From Akkermansia muciniphila (lineage in GTDB: Bacteria; Verrucomicrobiota; Kiritimatiellia; RFP12; JAAYNR01), in contig CAMBQN010000009.1 in assembly GCA_945870025.1 (NCBI GenBank), positions 36,141-100,140 on the forward strand: a stretch of 64,000 nt of DNA. The letters run 5' to 3'. Each line of letters begins with the position of its first letter. Position 1 is the stretch's first letter. Both the position numbers and the translations under genes were made by a program. Shown piece by piece: positions 46,201 through 54,618 of the stretch. The notes under the pieces were generated by a model. It was not told where the DNA came from. It ran no database searches and saw nothing but the letters and a program-made list of their open reading frames with translations.

Positions 46201-49200
46201 CGCGTCGTGTAGGAGAAGGCATGCGCGCCGCGGTCGCGAACGGTCAGCGTCAGGCTGCCTCCGACGGGCGACAACGTGTAACGTACTCCGTCGGCGTCGG
46301 ACTCCATCAACACCGACTGGTGCGGCAGGAGAAACACCTGGTCGCGCTGCGTGGTTTTGAAATGAAGGGTCCAGCGGACAGCGGCGGTCGGCTCGTCGTG
46401 CGGGGTCGGGAGCGGCGAACGGATGACTACGGCCAGCGCATCCAGCATCGGCAGGGGCTGCGGTTGCGCCGGTGCAGAATCGGCTGCGGCGAGGCGAGGC
46501 GCGGTGGCGCACAGGACCGCGCCCAGGAGCGCCAGGGCGATGAGCAGGCGCGGCGCGGCGCACCCGGCCTCCGGATTATCAGGCGCGGGTGGTTCGGGTG
46601 CTGTTGTCGCAGGTTCGGGCGCGTCACGCAGCGGCGGCGGCGGCGACTGACGGCGGCAGGCGCGGATGAACAGGCGCAAGAAGGCGGCGACGCAGGCGAG
46701 GCCGATCACCAGCAGGCCGGCCCCGGCGGCGGGTTCGGCGTAATCAGGAAGTTGGAGCGCGACCAGCCACAGGGCGGCCAGGGCGAGCGCCGCGCCGAGG
46801 CGGCGGTGGCGGAGTGCGAGCAGCAAGCCGACCAGCGCGAGGCCAGCGGACGCTGCGACCAGAGGCAGAGACGTACCGTCGAGAAAACGAGGCACGATGG
46901 TGACGGTCACGCCGAGAGACGCCTCGCCCATGAGCGTGGCGGTGCGATAGAAGCGCTGCGTCTGTGGATGGCCTCTGGTGATGGCGAAGGGGAAGCCGAT
47001 GTCGCTCGGCCGTTCGGCGGTCATGGCGCCACTCGTGGCACGGCTCATCGCGACGCGATCGGAGGTGGAAACCTCCCACGTGGCAAAGGTGATGGGTGCA
47101 CCGGGAAGCCGCGGCGCGGCGAGGGTCACGGCGCCAAAGCGGCGGGCGCGGGCCGATGGCTGGGCGTAGATGACTTCGATGGGAATGGCCTGATTGGGGT
47201 CTCGCGGCCGTTCGACCGGAATGAGGAGGCGGTCGCCCGTCTGCTGCGCCGGCAGATCGCGGGCCGGGACGTCGGCTGCTGCGGCTTGCCGCACGCTCCA
47301 CGCGGTGGCGCCGGGAGGCAATTGGATGTCTAGAAATTGGCGCGAGGTGTTCTTCACGTGCCAGACGGCCTTGGTGACCGATTCGCCATCACGGCCAATG
47401 GTGGAGGAGAGCGCGAGATAGTCCACCACCTGATCGATCGGACGACTGCTGCCGAGCGCGCTCAGGCGCAGGGTCGCGGCATGGGGCTTGCGGGTGTATT
47501 TCCAGGCGCTGACGACCGGAGCGGTGACCGTGGCCGCGTAGCCGGCGGGAATCTCGTCGCGCGGGATGCGGATGAGCGTGACAGGAGCGGCGCCCCCCTC
47601 ATCCACGCGGAGGGGCGCGGAGGTGGCAATGGCGATGAACCCCAGCTCGCTGGCGGTGTCGAGCGTCTCGATCTCGCCCACGGTGATCTCGGCGTTGTCA
47701 TAGGCGACCGGGTGGTCGTAGCTGAGCAGGACGGTGAAATCGCCGAGGACGCGGTTGGCGAGTCGGACGGTGCAGACGTCGTTGCTGCGCGACCAGGATT
47801 CGATGCCGACACCCGTGACGTCGATCACGGGGATCGAGGCCGGGACGTGAAAACGGAGGGTCTGAACGGGCGCGCCGCTGACGTGGCCGCTCACGGCAGC
47901 GGAAACATACACGACGCCCGGCCCGATGGAGACGAGGTGAAAGACCTCGGAATGGATCGCGGATTGCGCGTACTCGATCTGGATGCCAAGCGACCAGGCG
48001 GCGTCGCGGAAGCGGTAGGCAAGCTGCGCCCCCTCGGCTTTGAAGGGGGCTGATGCCGTGTGAATGTCGTTGAGTTCGACCGGCGCGCGCGGCGAGAGGC
48101 GGATGCCCTGTTCGGCGGCGGCGACGAGCGTGCCGCGGAGCGCGCGGGCGTCGGCCACGGCGAAGGTGGGCACGGCGAAATGGTCGCCCAGCGCGGCGAG
48201 GCTGGCTTCGAGGCGGACGGTCACGAGGGCTTGGCCTTCAACCGGCGTGCGTAAGGGGATGACGATTTCGCGGCCGGTAGCCGTGGCGCGCGTGTCCACG
48301 TCGCTTTCAGAAAACTGCCGTCCGGCGACGGCGATCACGGACCAGCGGGGATCGGCCGGGATGGCGATTCGGATCTCGCGGGCCGGGGCGTCGCGGATAT
48401 CGAGCTGGATGGAGGCCTCGGCGACCGCCACGCCGTTGGCGACGTTCAACAGCAGATTGATGTCGGCGTGGATGGCCGAAGCGACGTTGTCGGCGGCGAG
48501 CTTGATGGCGTAGGGGACGGCGGCGTATTGCCAGGAAAAGAGGCCGCGCGTCGGGACATGGCGCGGGACGGTGGATTCCACGGCATTGGCGCGCGGAAAA
48601 GCCGAGGGGTCGATTTGAGTAAGCCCGGTCGAGTCGGCGACCTGGAGCTTGACGGCGCTGTCGGTGCCGAGCAGGAGGCTGCCGCCGGCGCGGATGACGT
48701 TGACCGGGACGAGAACAGGAATGTCGGCCTGGCAGGGGAAGGCGGAGAGGGGACGCTCGCAGACCACGCCCAGCCGATAGTCGTCACGCCGGGGGCGGGC
48801 GAGCTGCACGCGCAGTCGCGGCCGGACGGGATCGGTGCGGTCGATGCGCCAGTCCTGAATATCGGCGCCCGTGACGCTGACGATATTCACGTCGGGAACG
48901 TCAAACAGCAGCTCGGCGAGCTGGCCTTGGGCGACGCGATAGGAAAAGATGGTGTCGACGCGGAGCGTCCCGGGGCTGGCCGAGGCGACGGTGTGAATGT
49001 CGCAGGTGGCGACAAGCTCGGAATCGGCCTGACGGATCTCCGGTTTCCACAGCACGGCGAAATCGGGGGTCAGCGCCAGATTGGCGTCGGTCGTCGGCCG
49101 ACCTTCGGGATCACGCCGGGTCTCGCTGTTAGCCGCGCGGGGGATGTCGATCTGCAGGTTCGGCTGGTCGGCGGTGATCGTGACGCGCCGAACCGGCAGC

Positions 49201-49571
49201 ACGGGCAGGGCGAAACCGGCGCAGCGCCAGTCATTGCTCACCGTGGTGCGGGCGGCGAAACGGACGAGCACGCGGCCGCTGCGCGTTCGGTTGCCGCCGG
49301 GGACGAGCGCGAGACAGAGGGCGTCGTCCTTCCGCACGAGGGCGACGCCGGACGGCAGCTCTGAGCTAAGGACGGCGACCGCGCCGCGAACCACTTCGAT
49401 GGACTCGCCGCGGGCGAGGTCCTTGAGGTCGAGCCGCAGCACGAATGCGGCATTATCCCCCGTGACGGCGCCATCGAGGGCGAAGCCGTTCCAGTTCGCG
49501 GCGGCGGCTGAGGATGCGGCAGAGGTGGCGAGGAGGATGAGGAGGAAGCGGAGACAGCGAAACGTGTTCAT
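43299..49571 (-). CDS. Giant 2090-residue exported beta-rich membrane protein
   Basis: The start at MNTFRCLRFLLILLATSA gives a clean signal peptide and follows a GGAAAGGA ribosome-binding site; the longer frame runs back through palindromic repeats and was rejected. Residues 25-900 are beta-rich Ig-like material. About 900-970 contains three to four membrane helices, then a Pro-rich linker. A second signal-peptide-like segment (LLIALALLGAVLCATAPRLAAA) lies at about 1010-1032. Another 1000 beta-rich residues follow, with a Gln-rich helical patch (LLKSGQQKEARQVLQQ) and a final membrane helix (WPILPGFLIFWGLIRIA). It looks like two exported proteins fused. I recognise no family; a cell-surface role is inferred. 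Confidence 0.75.
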   Translation of the reverse strand: MNTFRCLRFLLILLATSAASSAAAANWNGFALDGAVTGDNAAFVLRLDLKDLARGESIEVVRGAVAVLSSELPSGVALVRKDDALCLALVPGGNRTRSGRVLVRFAARTTVSNDWRCAGFALPVLPVRRVTITADQPNLQIDIPRAANSETRRDPEGRPTTDANLALTPDFAVLWKPEIRQADSELVATCDIHTVASASPGTLRVDTIFSYRVAQGQLAELLFDVPDVNIVSVTGADIQDWRIDRTDPVRPRLRVQLARPRRDDYRLGVVCERPLSAFPCQADIPVLVPVNVIRAGGSLLLGTDSAVKLQVADSTGLTQIDPSAFPRANAVESTVPRHVPTRGLFSWQYAAVPYAIKLAADNVASAIHADINLLLNVANGVAVAEASIQLDIRDAPAREIRIAIPADPRWSVIAVAGRQFSESDVDTRATATGREIVIPLRTPVEGQALVTVRLEASLAALGDHFAVPTFAVADARALRGTLVAAAEQGIRLSPRAPVELNDIHTASAPFKAEGAQLAYRFRDAAWSLGIQIEYAQSAIHSEVFHLVSIGPGVVYVSAAVSGHVSGAPVQTLRFHVPASIPVIDVTGVGIESWSRSNDVCTVRLANRVLGDFTVLLSYDHPVAYDNAEITVGEIETLDTASELGFIAIATSAPLRVDEGGAAPVTLIRIPRDEIPAGYAATVTAPVVSAWKYTRKPHAATLRLSALGSSRPIDQVVDYLALSSTIGRDGESVTKAVWHVKNTSRQFLDIQLPPGATAWSVRQAAAADVPARDLPAQQTGDRLLIPVERPRDPNQAIPIEVIYAQPSARARRFGAVTLAAPRLPGAPITFATWEVSTSDRVAMSRATSGAMTAERPSDIGFPFAITRGHPQTQRFYRTATLMGEASLGVTVTIVPRFLDGTSLPLVAASAGLALVGLLLALRHRRLGAALALAALWLVALQLPDYAEPAAGAGLLVIGLACVAAFLRLFIRACRRQSPPPPLRDAPEPATTAPEPPAPDNPEAGCAAPRLLIALALLGAVLCATAPRLAAADSAPAQPQPLPMLDALAVVIRSPLPTPHDEPTAAVRWTLHFKTTQRDQVFLLPHQSVLMESDADGVRYTLSPVGGSLTLTVRDRGAHAFSYTTREALTLQEKSTGLTLPWFPTLINTLSLTVPATDLDIRADSAAWLASTVTDGSTTAEIVCVPAASVTLTWRPRARDTRAEETVVYADIATIARVRPGVIEATARAIFNVVQGETRVFVLRLPGTATATDVSAPGLATWRFDPATRRIEAVMAKPQTGPVTLTLTLQTPCSTPPVAFSLAAPIAEGVARQRGRFAVAAPESLLLRFGETVGVTPIDTADFAARSTSVVADDAAKRQAAVVDAEPLRRAFRYDDPEPVRIALHVEEVQPELRVVESAAFSLGDERSVLSSTLQITVARAGVFGVQLAIPDGYEIESLSGPAVSHWDDGRRAGRGIDIWFKRRIQDTTPVAIVLAAPMRGIPTKLTIPRITVTLARRHTGSLAISAERGIRLAVDQQNGVTVRRDEAQTQAALIFDLLRPDWSLTLRTEVMPPVLKPDMLHRVELAEGMLSHRIHLHYRIANAGVRFFRVRVPVRDATLTVSGRQIARVRPLDDTAGTNGRVWEIELHGKVEGAYDLVCQYQEPYDPAAGNVVIKPFVLLDTARQATWLAVTCPGRVEVATQGDTTGLQPENARTLPDVFNAGDLSSAILCYRATRDDYTLPLSVTRHAAAQVLPATVEQVRMVTVVSGSGRLLSQATVTLDPGHMRFLRVTLPSPEAVLWSALVNGAEVPSARAGGILNIPLETAAVGQRATVSLVYADALPGGALAGHQALRAPAFPDLPLRDIEWQLFVPPEFALDFVRGAFEREETAPLFRTFSKGNYDAFNTQTKVSSLATARGNLAQLDKLLKSGQQKEARQVLQQAVTLSQAEQSLNEDARVQFRNVVQQQVKMGIVNRRAALRVDNNIFEDGQQSQVGWNGGNFDATYARTVEEQLNARDRDGLELVAQKLMDVQAGAAASGAAIQIAIPEHGHEFRFRRPLNNEPGGELVLAFHASRPRPWGAALALWPILPGFLIFWGLIRIACGPARRPT

Positions 49572-49644
49572 GGATGATCCTTTCCGAGTTGGCATGCCTA
49601 TTATACGATTCTCACGGGCGGTGTCTTGGAAATAAATGCAGCGT

Positions 49645-49830
49645 GTAGGACGGGACGTATCGGACCGTCCGCTGCGGGATGCGCGGTCCGATACGTCCCG
49701 CGCCACTGGGCTGCCGCCGCCGTCCGGGCGCGAGCAAGTAGGACGGGACGTATCGGACCGTCCACCGCAGGATGCGCGGTCCGATACGTCCCGCGCCACT
49801 GGGCTGCCGCCGGCGTCTGCGCGGGAACCG
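49645..49830. repeat. Two tandem 93-bp palindromic repeat units outside the RAYT gene
   Basis: Each unit holds perfect 17-base inverted arms CGGGACGTATCGGACCG and CGGTCCGATACGTCCCG around a 16-base loop, then CGCCACTGGGCTGCCGCC. The arms are at 49651-49667/49684-49700 and 49744-49760/49777-49793. The array lies between the RAYT stop and the giant gene start, in that gene's probable leader. Confidence 0.95.
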
Positions 49831-49846
49831 ATATGATCGCGATGCA

Positions 49847-50698
49847 TCATGGGATCAGCCCCTCCACTTCGGGATCGGCCACCGTGTGGGGCCAGTCACG
49901 CCATGCCGCACACAACCCCGCCTTGACGGGATTGTGCAGCGTGTAGCCGACGCTCCGCAGCCACGCGTCGGCGTCGCGGCACCAGTGGTCGAACGGTTCG
50001 GGTTGCCAGAAGCTGCCGCGCGTTTCCATCGCAGCGTTGACCTGTCGCGCCGTCCAGGACATGAACAGCGCCAAGTCGGAGCAGAGCGCATCATTCCGGC
50101 CTTCGGTGTTGCGCAAGACCAGGTGCATGTGGCTGGGCATCAGCGTCGCGGCCCAGATGCGCCAGCCGCGCCCGCGCAGCCAGTCGAGATTGCCGAGGAC
50201 CACGGCCGAAACCGCCGGAGCGCACAGGTCGCGCGGGCTCCGCGCGGCGGCGTCGAGGATGGCGTCGATCTGCAGGAAGCGACGCCGCCGCTCGGCGAGT
50301 CGGCGGTCATCACGGGCCACATGATCGTCCGCGCGGTCCGATACGTCCCGCGCCACTGGGCTGCCGCCGGCGTCCGGGCGCCAGCGTGTAGGACGGGACG
50401 TATCGGACCGTCCATCGCCGCTCATGCCACCCGCGCGGTCCGATACGTCCCGCGCCACTGGGATGCCGCCTTCCTCCGGGCGGGAGCAAGTGGGACGGGA
50501 CGTATCGGACCGTCCACTGCGGGATGCGCGGTCCGATACGTCCCGCGCCACGGCTTCGCGCTCCGCGCGCAATTCGGCCGTCACGCGCGCGGGCAGACAC
50601 CCCTTGCGGCAGAGGGTCACGAAATAGGCATGTTCGGCCACCAGCCAGTGCGGGAGCCGTCGTCGGAGGAACACAAGCGTCGGATTGGTGCCGGTCAT
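49847..50698 (-). CDS. REP-associated tyrosine transposase (RAYT) with in-frame palindromic insertions
   Basis: A 283-residue HUH single-strand transposase of the Y1/IS200-like REP group. The metal site is SHMHLVLRN and the catalytic tyrosine is in SVGYTLHNPVKAGL. The start PHWLVAEHAYFVTLCRKG is the family N-terminus, and the ATG follows GGGGGAGG. After AELRAEREA the frame is interrupted by about 73 residues made of repeated VARDVSDRA and GRSDTSRPT, encoded by the same palindromes that lie outside the gene. The frame resumes at RRLAERRRRFLQIDAIL. Both catalytic motifs remain, so activity is possible, but the insert lies within the nuclease domain. Confidence 0.85.
   Translation of the reverse strand: MTGTNPTLVFLRRRLPHWLVAEHAYFVTLCRKGCLPARVTAELRAEREAVARDVSDRASRSGRSDTSRPTCSRPEEGGIPVARDVSDRAGGMSGDGRSDTSRPTRWRPDAGGSPVARDVSDRADDHVARDDRRLAERRRRFLQIDAILDAAARSPRDLCAPAVSAVVLGNLDWLRGRGWRIWAATLMPSHMHLVLRNTEGRNDALCSDLALFMSWTARQVNAAMETRGSFWQPEPFDHWCRDADAWLRSVGYTLHNPVKAGLCAAWRDWPHTVADPEVEGLIP
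50334..50545. repeat. Palindromic repeats inside the RAYT reading frame
   Basis: Two and a half units of the same family as those at 49645-49830. The arms are at 50394-50410/50436-50452 and 50496-50512/50529-50545, plus a lone right arm at 50334-50350. CGCCAC landmarks are 93 and 102 bases apart, both multiples of three, so the frame is kept. The spacers between arms differ, which shows divergence after insertion. Confidence 0.95.
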
Positions 50699-50778
50699 AG
50701 AACCTCCCCCTCGACGGCAGCGAGGCGGTCGCGGTGAGTCGCCGCAATGAATAAAAAAAGGTGGGACACAGGTTTTTC

Positions 50779-53700
50779 TCACTTTGCCAGGCGATCGGCG
50801 GTTTCAATGAGGCGGAGAAGATCGGCGAGGCGGGCGTCGAGGGTGAATTCCATGACGGCGGGGCGGAGGGCGTTGGCCACGTCGGCGAAGCTGAACCCGT
50901 TGGCGTAGGGGCTGCCGCGGAGCCGTTCGGCAAAGGCCGCCGCGCAGGCGGCGATGCGGAATTGCGGTCGGGCGGACGGGAAGGCGGCGGCTAGGTCGGC
51001 GGCAAGGATCGGACGGCTGATCTCAGCCACCGGCCCGCCCGTCGCGGGGCGGTAGCGGACGCGCACCATGCCGAGCGGCGCTTCGGCGGCGGCGCGGGGG
51101 GCGAGGGCGGCACGTTCGATTTCATAGAGTGCGGTGACCGACTGCCCCGAGCCGACCTCACCGGCGTCGACGGTGTCGTCGCGGAACTGCTCCGCCGTGA
51201 GGGCACGGTTTTCGTAGCCGAGCTGGCGGTAGCGGGAGACGGCGGCGGGGAGCCATTCGACCTGGATCTTGACGTCCGAGGCGATGTTGTACAGGGTCGC
51301 GGCGAGATCGTCAACAAAGGCGCGGCGCACCTCGTCCGCAGAGTCGAGGAAGCGATAGGTGCCGTCACCGCGGTTGGCGAGCTGTTCCAGCATCTCATCG
51401 TTGTAGGTGCCGCGGCCGACGCCAAAGACGGCGAGGGTAATCCCCTGGCGGCGGGCGGCGTCAATGTGCGTGAGGATGTCTGCGGCGGCGCTTGTGCCGA
51501 GGTTGGCCACGCCGTCGGAGATGAGGATGACGCGGTTTTCGGCGCCGGGCCGGAAGGCGGCGGCGGCCCGGTCATAGGCGAGACGGAGTCCCGACTCGAG
51601 ATGGGTGGACCCGGTGCATTGGATGCGGTCGAAGGCGGCGAGGATCTCTTTTCGCCCGGTGGACGCGATGGGCTCGGTGAGGACGCGGGCGGTGTCGTTG
51701 AAGGCGATGAGCTGGATGCGGTCATTCGGACCGAGGCGGCCGATCAGTTCGTCGAGCGCCAGCCGGGCGAGGCCGAACCGGTCGGGCTGGGCCATCGAGC
51801 CGGAGGCGTCGACAACAAAGGTCAGAACGGCGGGGCGGGACTCCTCGCGGCCCAGACGGCGGCCCTTGATACCGAGGCGGACGAGCGAGGTTCCGTGTCC
51901 GAACGGCGATGGCGAACCTTCGACGAAGATGCGGAAAGTGGCGAGATCGGGGGCGCGGTCGCCATAGTCAAAGGCGTTGACAACCTCTTCGGTGCGGACC
52001 GCCTCCGGTTCTGGAAGCTGACCGGCGAGGATGGCCTGGCGCGTGCGCGTATAGGAGGCGGTGTCGACGTCAATGGCAAACGTCGAGAGCGGCTGTTCGG
52101 CGGCGGCGACAAAGGGGTTGAAGACGGCCGGTACGCGCGGCTTGACGGGCGTCGATGTCGTCTTCGTGGGCGCCGCAGGCGTGGGCGCGGGCGTGGGCAC
52201 GGGCGGCGCGGGCACGGGCACGGGTGTCGGGGGATCGGGGATCGCGGGAGCATCCGGCTTCTCTCCGCTGCGGAATCTGCGCGTCAGTTCCAGATAATTG
52301 GAGAAAGCGTAGTAAACGATGTTCACGCCCATCTCCAGCGCGCCATCGGCCTTCTGGGGAGAGAGGCCGCCACGATCCTGCTTCCACGCGGAGTGGATGC
52401 TGCCGGGATGATAGAAGACGGCCCACCGGCCCTTATGCTTGACGCCCAGCGCCCTATTTCCGCCATGATGCCACAGGGGGGGCGCACCATTTTGAAAGGA
52501 AAATGGCTGTTGGAACAGCAAGTCGTCATGGGCGATGTTCAGAAGCGGTTCGCCGGGCATGACCTGATTAATGAATTCGCGAAAGCTTGTGTTCCACTCC
52601 GGGCTGCCGCAGTCGGCAAACAGCATGCCGCCACCCTGGAGGTAGTCACGCAGGATCTTTTTCTCCTTGTCCGAAACCCGGATCTCCTTGTCGCCGGTCA
52701 TGAAGACAAACGGCGGCGCAAACCCCTTGGGATAGCGGGAGAGCAGGGCAATACCGTGGGACTCGGTCTTGGTCGATGTCTTGAAGCCGGTCAGCGAACG
52801 GAAGAAGTCCAGGAAATTCAGGTCTGCACGGGACTTGGAGTCCATCCCGTCATCCCATCCAGATCCGTCGTATTTCATCCGAATGAAACGGACGAGTCCC
52901 TCGCCCATCCCATCTGGCCAGCCGCCCGTCTTGCCGCCGCCAGCACCCATCACTCCCCCTTTGGAATGAACGCGGCTGGCGGCAGCTGAGTAGGTCGTTT
53001 GCGATTGCTTCTCCACTTCAAAGGCGACGGACGATTCGTCAACACGTGGCGTATCAAACCCAAACATGATGGGGACCTCCGGCGTTGAGGCACCGGATTT
53101 TTTCCAGTCCCTTACGACTCCACCGACCTCAAGCGAAGCGTTTTCAACCTTCTTCGGCGCGGGAGGAACCTTGCCCTCTAGAGGCGGCGAGGATGCGGGT
53201 TCATTTTCTGGGCCTAGACCCTTGCCATACTGTCGGGCTGCTAAGATTCCACGAAGAATAACAGGCGATTTGACTTGTTCTACGGCAGAGCCATGTGAGA
53301 CCGGCTGCTGTACGATCTGACCGGCCGATCGCGAGTCTTTCTCAATTTCATCCGAGACTTTGGAGTCATCCATCCTAGGAAAATCAAACATAACAGGCGA
53401 GTATTTCGATATGATTGGCTTTTTTTCAATGGCGGTCCGGTGCGCGGTGGGTTCATGAAGAACAGGCGATTTGACTTGTTCTACGGCAGCGACACGTGAG
53501 ATCGGCGTGCCGTCAATTGACGTTTTTAGGTCGGATTCCGACGGACTGCCGCTCAATCGAATATCCGTGGCCTCGATCAGTTTACCAGTCCTGAGATTCA
53601 TCTTTCCTTCGAGCAGGGCCGCCTCTCTATGGTTCGGCGCGATTTCCCGAACACGTTCCAGCTCTTCTCGCGCGCCTCCATAATCCTCCTGATCGTACTT

Positions 53701-54618
53701 TATTTGCGCTTGTTGAAAGCGCGCCTCGCTTTTGACGGACGTATCGCCATTCTTGTCGAGCTTATCGAGCCGTTCGAGTGCGGCATCATAATTGCGCATC
53801 AACCGATCAACTTCGGCGATTTTCAATTCGGCGTGTTTGGCCGCCTCGGTTCTGCCGGATATAGGATCAGTGACGACACGTTCGTATTGAGCCTGGGCAC
53901 GGGGATAATCCCCACGGGCTTTGGCGATGTCGGCAAGGGCAATCTGCAGTTGTGCCCTCATTTCGGGACTGGCTTTCGCCGGTGCATCCTGAGAAATTAA
54001 ACCCAATGAGTGCGTGTCGCCGCCGTCGCGGCCGCCCCGGCCATCTTTTTCGACCCACGCCTCGCTTGTCCATCCGTCCTGATTTTCAGTATCGGTTTTG
54101 ACTGGCGGAGCTATCCATCTGTCGGCAACGGGTTGCTTTGTGCCTGCTTGAAACAAAGTCCAATTGCCGATGCCATCATCGTCACTATCGGCGGCGTCAT
54201 GCTCCAGGGGAACCAGCACGATATCGCAAGCAACCAATGGAGATCCCTCGCCTTTGCGGATATGATAGGGGTTAGATTCAAAGCCCGGGAAAAACAGGGA
54301 GGCGCTGAGGACGATGATGCCCGTGGCGGCGAGGCCGATGACGGGCGCGAGCCAGAAGCGGGGGCGGCGGCAGCGTGCGCGATGGGGCGGGGGCGTGGCG
54401 AGGATGGCGGCCATCCGAACGGGATCGAGCGTGAGGGGCGCGGCGGTATCGGAGGCGAGGGCGGCGCGGAGGGTGTCGAGCAGCGGTGCGAGTTCGGCGG
54501 CTGCGGCGCGGCAGGCGGGGCAAGACTCGATGTGGGCGTGGACAGCGGCGGCCTCGGCCTTCGGAAGGTCGCCGAGGAGGCAGGCGGTGAGGCGGGGTTC
54601 GGTTGGGCAGGTATTCAT
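50779..54618 (-). CDS. Anti-sigma / TPR / DUF4159 / VWA fusion membrane protein
   Basis: A 1279-residue protein. An N-terminal zinc-finger anti-sigma motif (His29-x3-Cys33-x2-Cys36, HIESCPACR) is followed by one membrane helix (about 91-110), TPR-like repeats (about 215-340) and a low-complexity region with a repeated AVEQVKSPV and PxMFxFxxxRxDxSxV unit. A DUF4159-like domain (about 585-775, FIRMKYDGSGWDDGM, FVFMTGDKEIRVSD) and a Pro/Thr linker come next. The C-terminus has a VWA domain with MIDAS VDASGSM (about 935) and a YfbK-type DUF3520 segment. The ATG overlaps the sigma factor stop, so it should hold that sigma at the membrane and sense envelope signals outside. Confidence 0.88.
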   Translation of the reverse strand: MNTCPTEPRLTACLLGDLPKAEAAAVHAHIESCPACRAAAAELAPLLDTLRAALASDTAAPLTLDPVRMAAILATPPPHRARCRRPRFWLAPVIGLAATGIIVLSASLFFPGFESNPYHIRKGEGSPLVACDIVLVPLEHDAADSDDDGIGNWTLFQAGTKQPVADRWIAPPVKTDTENQDGWTSEAWVEKDGRGGRDGGDTHSLGLISQDAPAKASPEMRAQLQIALADIAKARGDYPRAQAQYERVVTDPISGRTEAAKHAELKIAEVDRLMRNYDAALERLDKLDKNGDTSVKSEARFQQAQIKYDQEDYGGAREELERVREIAPNHREAALLEGKMNLRTGKLIEATDIRLSGSPSESDLKTSIDGTPISRVAAVEQVKSPVLHEPTAHRTAIEKKPIISKYSPVMFDFPRMDDSKVSDEIEKDSRSAGQIVQQPVSHGSAVEQVKSPVILRGILAARQYGKGLGPENEPASSPPLEGKVPPAPKKVENASLEVGGVVRDWKKSGASTPEVPIMFGFDTPRVDESSVAFEVEKQSQTTYSAAASRVHSKGGVMGAGGGKTGGWPDGMGEGLVRFIRMKYDGSGWDDGMDSKSRADLNFLDFFRSLTGFKTSTKTESHGIALLSRYPKGFAPPFVFMTGDKEIRVSDKEKKILRDYLQGGGMLFADCGSPEWNTSFREFINQVMPGEPLLNIAHDDLLFQQPFSFQNGAPPLWHHGGNRALGVKHKGRWAVFYHPGSIHSAWKQDRGGLSPQKADGALEMGVNIVYYAFSNYLELTRRFRSGEKPDAPAIPDPPTPVPVPAPPVPTPAPTPAAPTKTTSTPVKPRVPAVFNPFVAAAEQPLSTFAIDVDTASYTRTRQAILAGQLPEPEAVRTEEVVNAFDYGDRAPDLATFRIFVEGSPSPFGHGTSLVRLGIKGRRLGREESRPAVLTFVVDASGSMAQPDRFGLARLALDELIGRLGPNDRIQLIAFNDTARVLTEPIASTGRKEILAAFDRIQCTGSTHLESGLRLAYDRAAAAFRPGAENRVILISDGVANLGTSAAADILTHIDAARRQGITLAVFGVGRGTYNDEMLEQLANRGDGTYRFLDSADEVRRAFVDDLAATLYNIASDVKIQVEWLPAAVSRYRQLGYENRALTAEQFRDDTVDAGEVGSGQSVTALYEIERAALAPRAAAEAPLGMVRVRYRPATGGPVAEISRPILAADLAAAFPSARPQFRIAACAAAFAERLRGSPYANGFSFADVANALRPAVMEFTLDARLADLLRLIETADRLAK

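Noticed and set aside
45297..47333. 678-codon plus-strand open frame inside the giant protein gene
   Set aside because: The Gly/Arg/Asp/Glu-rich translation without motifs mirrors the opposite strand codons.
49572..49850. N-terminal extension of the giant protein through the palindromic repeats
   Set aside because: The internal ATG gives a perfect signal peptide and a ribosome-binding site; the extension is repeat DNA.
51466..52989. 507-codon plus-strand open frame opposite the VWA fusion gene
   Set aside because: It is antisense to recognised VWA and DUF4159 domains; no motif and no ribosome-binding site.
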